Below are positions 1-4,132 of a DNA stretch of 5,770 bases, one piece after another. The notes beneath the pieces were generated by a model. It searched no databases, was not told the DNA's origin, and was given only the letters and a program-made list of their open reading frames with translations. Numbering within the stretch: the first letter of the stretch is position 1; each line of letters opens with the position of its first letter. Source of the stretch: Anaerolineae bacterium. Its GTDB lineage: Bacteria; Chloroflexota; Anaerolineae; 4572-78; J111. Position numbers and translations under genes: made by a program. Location of the stretch: the NCBI GenBank assembly GCA_020433785.1, contig JAGRCC010000891.1:1-5770 (forward strand), read 5' to 3'.

Positions 1-284
1 TGGGCGACTTCATCGAAGACGAAACTGTCACCGGCCCGGTCGATGCTGCCTCGAAGCAACTGCTTAAAGAACAACTTCACGAAATTCTGGCCCAACTCAG
101 CGACCGTGAACGTAAAGTTCTGGAGATGCGCTTCGGGCTAAATGACGGCCAAGGCCGCACTCTGGAAGAAGTTGGCAGCGAATTTGGCGTTACCCGCGAG
201 CGTATCCGCCAAATCGAGGCTAAAGCTTTACGCAAACTGCGCCATCCCATTCGCAGCCGCAAATTGAGAGACTATCTGGGCTAA
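1..284 (+). CDS. rpoD: RNA polymerase primary sigma factor RpoD/SigA, C-terminal part (5' end outside window)
   Basis: This is the end of the housekeeping sigma factor, which directs RNA polymerase to -35/-10 promoters. Reading from base 3 gives 93 codons and a TAA stop. The visible part begins with GDFIEDE, the usual junction between regions 3 and 4, and runs through region 4: [15 protein letters not shown], then RTLEEVG and [21 protein letters not shown], the helix-turn-helix that reads the -35 box. The ending ([10 protein letters not shown]) is typical of primary sigma factors, so the C-terminus is intact. Alternative group 2 sigma factors share this region, so primary status is likely but not proven from this fragment. 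No clear intrinsic terminator follows. The next promoter starts two bases after the stop, so sigma transcripts may read into the tRNA gene. Confidence 0.95.
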   Translation, partial: GDFIEDETVTGPVDAASKQLLKEQLHEILAQLSDRERKVLEMRFGLNDGQGRTLEEVGSEFGVTRERIRQIEAKALRKLRHPIRSRKLRDYLG

Positions 285-285
285 T

Positions 286-313
286 TTGACGAACGTTCTA
301 AATCGATTATAAT
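286..313 (+). promoter_or_regulatory. sigma70 promoter for tRNA-Asn
   Basis: TTGACG (286-291) and a perfect TATAAT (308-313) are separated by 16 bases. Transcription would start near 320 and give a leader of about 22 bases before the mature tRNA at 342. The -35 box begins two bases after the rpoD stop codon. The match is strong (5/6 and 6/6), as expected for a stable-RNA promoter. Activity is inferred from the sequence only. Confidence 0.8.
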
Positions 314-328
314 TAACTTTTGTTAATT
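311..328. repeat. perfect inverted repeat over the tRNA promoter start region
   Basis: AATTAAC (311-317) and GTTAATT (322-328) are exact reverse complements around a TTTT spacer. The repeat runs from inside the -10 box to just past the predicted start site. It could be an operator half-site pair or a weak A+T-rich hairpin at the end of the rpoD transcript. No T-tract follows it, so it is not a standard terminator. Chance occurrence in an A+T-rich spacer is possible. Confidence 0.5.
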
Positions 329-341
329 GAATAATAAATAA

Positions 342-413
342 TCCTCGGTAGCTCAACGGCAGAGCGGGCGGCTGTTAACCGCTAGGTTGTAAGTTCGAAT
401 CTTACCCGAGGAG
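342..413 (+). tRNA. trnN: tRNA-Asn (anticodon GTT)
   Basis: A full cloverleaf folds by hand. The acceptor stem TCCTCGG/CCGAGGA (342-348 with 406-412) has 7 pairs. The D stem is GCTC/GAGC (351-354 with 362-365) with a short 7-base loop containing GG. The anticodon stem GGCGG/CCGCT (367-371 with 379-383) has one G-T pair, and its loop CTGTTAA carries GTT at 374-376, which decodes AAC/AAU as asparagine. A 5-base variable loop follows, then the T stem GTAAG/CTTAC with loop TTCGAAT (389-405), and discriminator G at 413. The next bases are CAG, so the 3' CCA is not encoded and must be added by a CCA-adding enzyme. The gene has its own promoter and terminator and appears monocistronic. Confidence 0.97.
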
Positions 414-417
414 CAGC

Positions 418-448
418 AAAAGAGGGCTAAAATCGCCCTCTTTTTTTT
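418..448 (+). terminator. intrinsic terminator of tRNA-Asn
   Basis: AGAGGGC (421-427) pairs with GCCCTCT (435-441) around a 7-base loop. The stem can be extended by A-T pairs from 418-420, and a run of eight T (441-448) follows. It starts four bases after the tRNA discriminator base and is a textbook rho-independent terminator. Confidence 0.93.
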
Positions 449-464
449 GTTGCCTGGCGGTTAT

Positions 465-492
465 TTGGACTGACTAGAGAATATGCTACAAT
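465..492 (+). promoter_or_regulatory. extended -10 promoter for the 78-aa gene and the site-2 protease
   Basis: TTGGAC (465-470) and TACAAT (487-492) are 16 bases apart. TGC directly precedes the -10 box, making the extended element TGCTACAAT. The predicted start near 499 leaves a leader of about 23 bases containing GGAG (508-511), ten bases before the ATG at 522. No other promoter or terminator is visible before the protease gene, so both genes probably share it. Confidence 0.7.
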
Positions 493-521
493 AAATAAAA
501 CTGACACGGAGCCACTTAGCT

Positions 522-758
522 ATGAACAGAGCAGAAACACTTGAATGGATTGAACTCATCCTCGGCTCACTGGATGACTCGGAGATGATGGCGATTATTA
601 ATGAGAGTCAAGGCCAGTTTGACGGTGACTTTTTCGAAACGATTGACAGTGAGATGGAGCGTTACAAAGCCGAGCATGACCACCAAGCTGCCCAAGATTT
701 GAATCGAATAGCCAGAGCCATCGCCAGTGTTAAACAAAATCGAGCCGAAAATCTATAA
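522..758 (+). CDS. small acidic protein of unknown function (78 aa)
   Basis: I do not recognise this protein. It is a complete reading frame with its own promoter upstream and a GGAG ribosome binding site ten bases before the ATG, so it is probably a real gene. The sequence is soluble, rich in Asp/Glu and predicted by eye to be mostly helical. Residues 1-30 (ETLEWIELILGSLDDSEMMAIINE) are amphipathic and strongly acidic, and residues 44-75 form a more mixed-charge helix ending in a basic patch (ASVKQNR). There is no signal peptide, membrane segment, cysteine or recognisable catalytic motif. The gene sits 44 bases before the site-2 protease with no terminator between them, so the two are likely co-transcribed. 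A regulatory or adaptor role for the protease is only a guess from position. Confidence 0.75.
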   Translation: MNRAETLEWIELILGSLDDSEMMAIINESQGQFDGDFFETIDSEMERYKAEHDHQAAQDLNRIARAIASVKQNRAENL

Positions 759-802
759 CTCGTTAACCCCCATTCAGCCCAAATTCCAAAATAGGATAAT
801 CC

Positions 803-2005
803 ATGGCTACCCCTCCCCCTGAAAATATCTTGCTAGACGGCACCCTACTAGGGCAGTTGCGCGATGATGTCAAAGATATTTTTTACGTCGATAGTATCGA
901 AACACCGCGCCAGGCCGCTCAGGGTACGATTATTTTTATTGGCAACCTACTTATGCAAGACAGCGAGGCCGCCTACGACCGCATTGCCGAACGCTGGAAG
1001 CGCAGAGAGTACACCCCTATGCTGCGGCGATATAAAGGGCAAATCGGGTTAATTGCCCAGCCAGGGGTTGTCGTCCCGACGCGCAGTAATCCCTGGATCA
1101 ATTTAGGGTTGGCTATCATTACGATTTTGTCGGTATTATTTACCGGCGCTGTGTACGAATGCCAATGTATGCCGCAAACGTTGCTCCAATGGCTGATGGG
1201 CCTGCCCATGATGCTGACGTTGATGGTCATTTTGATGGCCCACGAATTTGGCCATTATTTCGCGGCTCGATATCACAAGGTAGCGGTTACTTTACCCTAT
1301 TTTATCCCCTTGCCGGTCATCTCTCCCGTTGGAACGTTAGGGGCGTTTATTCAACTTCGCTCGCCATTCAAAACCAAAAAGCAGTTGTTCGATATCGGCG
1401 TGGCCGGGCCACTGGGTGGGCTGATTTTTGCTATTCCACTAATTTTTTGGGGAATGGCCTCATCCACTGTCACTGAACTCCACCGTGACCCAAACGCCCC
1501 ATCGCTGCTGGAAGGCAACTCTATTTTTTACCTGGGTGTAAAATATTTAATCCACGGTCAACTGCTGCCTAATTTTGATGCTTATCAAGGTCTACCGGTC
1601 ATTCAAAAAATAATACTCCTGGTGGCCGGCATTATTCCCGATGGCGGTGGGAGCGATGTTTTTATTAATTCCGTCGCCTTTGCGGCCTGGTTTGGCTTAT
1701 TTGTAACCGCGATGAACCTACTGCCGGTCGGCCAGCTTGACGGAGGGCATATCATCTACTGTTTGCTGGGGGAAAAATCTCGAGTGCTGGGGCTCGTACT
1801 GGTGGGCATCATGGTCCTGGCCGGATTCCTGTGGACCGGCTGGCTAGTCTGGGCTTTTTTGATATTTTTGGTTATCGGCGTCGGTCATCCGCCGCCTCTT
1901 AATGATTTGGTACCGCTAGATCCCGGTCGCAAGATTCTAGCCTATATTATGATTTTTGTTTTTGTTATTATGTTTATGCCTAATCCATTACAGATATTAT
2001 CATAA
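803..2005 (+). CDS. site-2 protease family (M50) membrane zinc metalloprotease
   Basis: Site-2 proteases cut transmembrane segments of substrate proteins inside the membrane, often releasing anti-sigma factors or regulators. At 400 aa this is a typical length. A soluble N-terminal region (about 1-95) precedes several membrane helices. The zinc motif HEFGH is at 147-151 in a hydrophobic helix (139-155). The third zinc ligand lies in NLLPVGQLDGGH (305-316), with Asp313. Between them, GTLGAFIQLRSP (177-188) and FDIGVAGPLGG (196-206), plus the C-terminal GHPPPLND (360-367), match the group that includes cyanobacterial proteases and plant EGY proteins. No PDZ domain is seen, unlike RseP, so the symbol rseP is not used. 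The start has an AGGA box (793-796) six bases upstream. The substrate cannot be told from the sequence. The upstream 78-aa gene is probably in the same transcript. Confidence 0.93.
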   Translation: MATPPPENILLDGTLLGQLRDDVKDIFYVDSIETPRQAAQGTIIFIGNLLMQDSEAAYDRIAERWKRREYTPMLRRYKGQIGLIAQPGVVVPTRSNPWINLGLAIITILSVLFTGAVYECQCMPQTLLQWLMGLPMMLTLMVILMAHEFGHYFAARYHKVAVTLPYFIPLPVISPVGTLGAFIQLRSPFKTKKQLFDIGVAGPLGGLIFAIPLIFWGMASSTVTELHRDPNAPSLLEGNSIFYLGVKYLIHGQLLPNFDAYQGLPVIQKIILLVAGIIPDGGGSDVFINSVAFAAWFGLFVTAMNLLPVGQLDGGHIIYCLLGEKSRVLGLVLVGIMVLAGFLWTGWLVWAFLIFLVIGVGHPPPLNDLVPLDPGRKILAYIMIFVFVIMFMPNPLQILS

Positions 2006-2033
2006 AAAATCCGGCCAAAAGGCCGGATTTTTT
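2004..2033. terminator. bidirectional intrinsic terminator between convergent genes
   Basis: A perfect 13-bp stem has TCCGGCC/GGCCGGA as its core around an AAAA loop (2017-2020) and is flanked by A-run and T-run arms (2004-2009 and 2028-2033). It is symmetric, so it presents a T-tract in both directions. It can end the protease transcript from the left and the V4R transcript from the right. The left arm begins within the TAA stop codon of the protease gene (2003-2005). Confidence 0.92.
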
Positions 2034-2060
2034 AATTATTTGTATCAGCGTCGTGACAAC

Positions 2061-2097
2061 GGCTTAGACATTTTTTTGAGAAAATGGCTAAAGCCAT
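2061..2097. repeat. imperfect hairpin in the convergent intergenic space
   Basis: GGC/TTAG/CATTTTT (2061-2075) pairs with GAAAATG/CTAA/GCC (2080-2095) around a TTGA loop, with one mismatch and one bulged A: about 14 pairs. A shorter alternative, ATGGC (2084-2088) with GCCAT (2093-2097), forms on the minus strand 22 bases after the V4R stop codon and is followed by TTTTC. That could act as a weak first terminator for the V4R transcript ahead of the strong one at 2004-2033. The rest of 2034-2119 shows nothing recognisable. Confidence 0.4.
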
Positions 2098-2119
2098 CAC
2101 TACAAGCCAGGGGCATCTA

Positions 2120-2737
2120 TTATTCTGACGGCGCTTTGGGAATGCGGTAAACGCAACTGGCCGCGCCATTGGAAATGCAGGCGACCTCTTCCACTTTGTA
2201 CATTTTACCCGTAATCCAGGCCATGGCCTCCATCAGAACGCCAATCGTCACGTAACAGCATGGTTTATCGTGCTCAGGACGCCACTTACAGGGGCACTGT
2301 TCCACAATAAAGTAGTAAGCGTCTTCCTCCTCCATAACTACTGTAGGTTGGTTAACCCGATCAACCGCCGCTTTAGCCATTCGTTCTAAAATTAGCTTCA
2401 TCCGCGTTTTCTCAGGCAATGCTTTTAAGGCAATACCCGCCAGGCCTAAAATGGCCGGCTGGTCTCTCAAGCCGAATTGAAATGTAGCGCGACCAATTCG
2501 CAGCAGCATGGCTCGCGCCCCACGCGGCCCGTAAAAATCCTCAACAGCCTGCTGCGCCGCGCCGTACTGGGCAAACGTCGCTTCCATGTCGAGGTTTTTG
2601 GGGGGATAGTTGTCGATGTATTTACCTAGCCCGCCGGCGTTAAGGACCGCTTTAGTGCCGTTTTCTCCCATTACATCTTCAATGGCTTCCAATAGAACCC
2701 GCAACGCAGCATTTGGCATGGGGCGCTCTTCTGGCAT
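2120..2737 (-). CDS. V4R-domain (4-vinyl reductase-like) protein
   Basis: The 205-aa protein carries a C-terminal V4R domain (about 80-200), a small-molecule-binding fold known from BchJ-type proteins and from sensor or regulator proteins of aromatic-compound pathways. The signature is visible: EQCPCKWRPEHDKPCC (146-161), a helix GVLMEAMAWITGK (166-178), then VEEVACISNGAASCVYRI (182-199), corresponding to the family's E-x-x-C-x-x-x-G-x-x-x-C ending. Six cysteines (148, 150, 160, 161, 187, 195) cluster there and could bind metal or form disulfides. The N-terminal 80 residues are helical and include NAGGLGKYIDNYPP (33-46). Despite the domain name, the stand-alone proteins are not shown to be reductases, and no other chlorophyll gene is present. 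The ATG at 2737 is favoured over Met7 because GAGGTGA (2742-2748) lies four bases upstream. A separate promoter precedes it. Confidence 0.85.
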   Translation of the reverse strand: MPEERPMPNAALRVLLEAIEDVMGENGTKAVLNAGGLGKYIDNYPPKNLDMEATFAQYGAAQQAVEDFYGPRGARAMLLRIGRATFQFGLRDQPAILGLAGIALKALPEKTRMKLILERMAKAAVDRVNQPTVVMEEEDAYYFIVEQCPCKWRPEHDKPCCYVTIGVLMEAMAWITGKMYKVEEVACISNGAASCVYRIPKAPSE

Positions 2738-2780
2738 CGATTCACCTCGTTTACAATTTTAAAAGTATGGACGTACGATC

Positions 2781-2789
2781 ATTATACCA
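2781..2789 (-). promoter_or_regulatory. extended -10 promoter of the V4R gene
   Basis: On the minus strand TGG is followed directly by a perfect TATAAT (2786 down to 2781). At spacings of 16 to 18 no acceptable -35 box is present (that area reads G+C-rich, CGCCCG), so this fits an extended -10 or activator-dependent promoter. Transcription would start near 2774, about 37 bases before the ATG. Confidence 0.65.
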
Positions 2790-2802
2790 TAATTATGGTT
2801 TA
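2783..2802. promoter_or_regulatory. palindromic operator candidate over the V4R promoter
   Basis: ACCATAATTATGGT (2786-2799) is a perfect 14-bp palindrome. Allowing one mismatched pair, the symmetry extends to 20 bp (2783-2802). It covers the TG element and the first bases of the -10 box and extends into the spacer. A dimeric regulator bound here would be expected to block polymerase, although activation by spacer binding cannot be excluded. No gene for a DNA-binding regulator is in the window. Confidence 0.55.
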
Positions 2803-2859
2803 GCGGGCGAGTCTTTTAACACAGGGTATCGATTAAGCAGCCCAGGACCTTTGGGGCGA

Positions 2860-3660
2860 TTAGCGGGTGCGACGCCGCCACTCTTCTTTTAGCTCAAGCG
2901 AGGATAAATCCTCTTCAACATCGAGGAAATCTTGAAGTAGTCGGTAAAATTTGGCCGCCTCTTCAAGCATGGGGAAGTGTTTCGACTCGGTCAGGCCGAT
3001 GGGGCGAATATTAGGCCAACTGTTGCCGTTAAGTGAACGAGGCGGGGCAGGATCAATCATATCGTCCTTCTCCCCGTAAACCACCAACAGCATCGAGTCA
3101 GGGGATTGGGCAATAATCTTCATACGGCTCGAGATATCTAATTTAGCCACAGACTCTATACTGGTGACAATAGCTCCATCGGCCGTTTTTTCAGCTTCAC
3201 GCTGAACTTCCTTATGGGTGATTTGCCGCCACCATAACATCTTTGACATCACCGAGCGATTGGCCATGTCGATAAGTTTGCGGTTGATGCTGTCGCCGTG
3301 CATGGGTAAACTGACCGCCATCACTTTTTTGGCCCGATCCGGATGCTGAACGGTGTACTCCAGCGCGACACTCGCCCCCAGGGCGTGGCCGATAATCGGG
3401 GCTTCCCGGATACCCATATTATCAACAAAATTGTTGATTAGAGCCACGTAGTCGGTTATCTCATAGCGCGTTTTAGATTTGTCGGAGTCGCCAAAACCCC
3501 ACAAATCAAGGGCATAGGTCCGGTATTTGTCGGAGATAGCTTCCATAGTGGGCATCCAATATCGCCACGAGCCAAGCCAGCCGTGCAGGAAAAGCACGGG
3601 TTTACCCCGGCCAAACGCTTCGTAATGGACTAACCCACCATCAATAACAACAGCACTCAT
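2860..3660 (-). CDS. alpha/beta-hydrolase-fold protein with nucleophile Ser replaced by Ala
   Basis: The 266-aa protein has the standard fold order of this superfamily. The oxyanion-loop motif LHGWLGS is at 25-31 and DLWGFGDSDK at 52-61. The nucleophile elbow IIGHALGAS is at 89-97. The acid turn VVYGEKDDMIDP is at 193-204 with Asp199 as the usual acid, and ESKHFPMLEE at 225-234 carries His228. The elbow normally reads G-x-S-x-G; here it is GHALG, with codon GCC (Ala93, bases 3382-3384). Classical ester or amide hydrolysis through a serine is therefore unlikely. The same GHALG elbow occurs, as I recall, in RutD-type proteins of pyrimidine degradation, so a different mechanism or a ligand-binding role is possible. 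A charged tail (247-266, ending EEWRRRTR) extends past the fold. The gene lies 50 bases after the response regulator. Its ribosome site is weak (GAGAT, ten bases upstream). Confidence 0.88.
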   Translation of the reverse strand: MSAVVIDGGLVHYEAFGRGKPVLFLHGWLGSWRYWMPTMEAISDKYRTYALDLWGFGDSDKSKTRYEITDYVALINNFVDNMGIREAPIIGHALGASVALEYTVQHPDRAKKVMAVSLPMHGDSINRKLIDMANRSVMSKMLWWRQITHKEVQREAEKTADGAIVTSIESVAKLDISSRMKIIAQSPDSMLLVVYGEKDDMIDPAPPRSLNGNSWPNIRPIGLTESKHFPMLEEAAKFYRLLQDFLDVEEDLSSLELKEEWRRRTR

Positions 3661-3679
3661 CAGGTTTCAAATCTCTATC

Positions 3680-3708
3680 ATTAAATAGGAATAGATTGCC
3701 AACTTCAA
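3680..3708 (-). promoter_or_regulatory. possible internal promoter before the alpha/beta-hydrolase gene
   Basis: On the minus strand TTGAAG (3708-3703) and TTTAAT (3685-3680) are 17 bases apart, matching the sigma70 consensus at 4/6 and 5/6. The predicted start would leave only about 12 bases before the ATG. It may let the hydrolase be expressed apart from the kinase and regulator, but a match of this quality can arise by chance in an A+T-rich gap. Confidence 0.35.
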
Positions 3709-3710
3709 CT

Positions 3711-4094
3711 CTACAATCTACCCAATTCGGTTAACACTTTGTTAACGCGTCGGGCTAATTCATCGGGTGCAAAGGGTTTCAAAAAGTAATCCGAAGCGCC
3801 TAACTCCAAGCCGGTACTGACCTCATTTTCCTGACCCTTGGCCGACAAAAAAACAACCGGAATATCTTTCGTCCGAGCATCGGCTTTGAGGGCCTGGCAG
3901 GCTTCAAAACCCGACATCTTGGGCATGCGTACATCCATCAGAATCAGATCAGGCGAAATCTCCAAGGCTTTTTTTACAGCTTCTTCGCCATTGGGCACGT
4001 CTACCACCCTAAAACCGTCAATTTCAAGGGAGATAACAATCAGTTCTCTGATATCTCGTTCATCTTCAGCGACCAAGATTAAAGGTTCGCTCAT
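3711..4094 (-). CDS. single-domain response regulator (receiver only)
   Basis: The 127-aa protein is a complete CheY-like receiver with no output domain. The acidic pocket is in VAEDERD (8-14, Glu10/Asp11), the phosphorylated aspartate is Asp54 in LMDVRMPKMSG, the switch Ser84 is in VFLSAKG, and Lys106 is in YFLKPF. All key residues are present, so it should accept phosphate. Without an output domain it would act by protein contact or as a shuttle in a phosphorelay. The gene begins 38 bases after the stop of the sensor kinase gene, so that kinase is its likely partner. AGGAGA (4108-4113) lies 13 bases before the ATG, a rather long spacing. The alpha/beta-hydrolase gene follows after 50 bases. 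Confidence 0.95.
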   Translation of the reverse strand: MSEPLILVAEDERDIRELIVISLEIDGFRVVDVPNGEEAVKKALEISPDLILMDVRMPKMSGFEACQALKADARTKDIPVVFLSAKGQENEVSTGLELGASDYFLKPFAPDELARRVNKVLTELGRL

Positions 4095-4132
4095 AATTGG
4101 TTGACTGTCTCCTGTTGAATCGCATTACTCGC

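Noticed and set aside
77..262. Open frame of 61 codons on the minus strand inside rpoD
   Set aside because: It lies opposite the highly conserved sigma region 4 coding sequence; its composition (Arg/Ser-rich) is that of an antisense shadow.
342..413. tRNA-Asn as an integration (att) site for a mobile element
   Set aside because: No integrase gene and no visible second copy of the tRNA 3' end in the window; the neighbours are housekeeping genes.
973..1476. Overlapping open frames on both strands within the site-2 protease gene
   Set aside because: The protease frame carries all family motifs across this region; the other frames have no recognisable motif and no ribosome binding site considered convincing.
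1956..2150. 64-codon plus-strand frame running across the terminator
   Set aside because: It starts inside the protease gene, crosses the strong terminator hairpin and runs into the opposite-strand V4R gene.
2800..2859. Terminator after the alpha/beta-hydrolase gene
   Set aside because: Only a weak 4-bp stem (CCCA/TGGG) is found, with no T-tract, so no terminator is called and read-through into the V4R gene stays possible.
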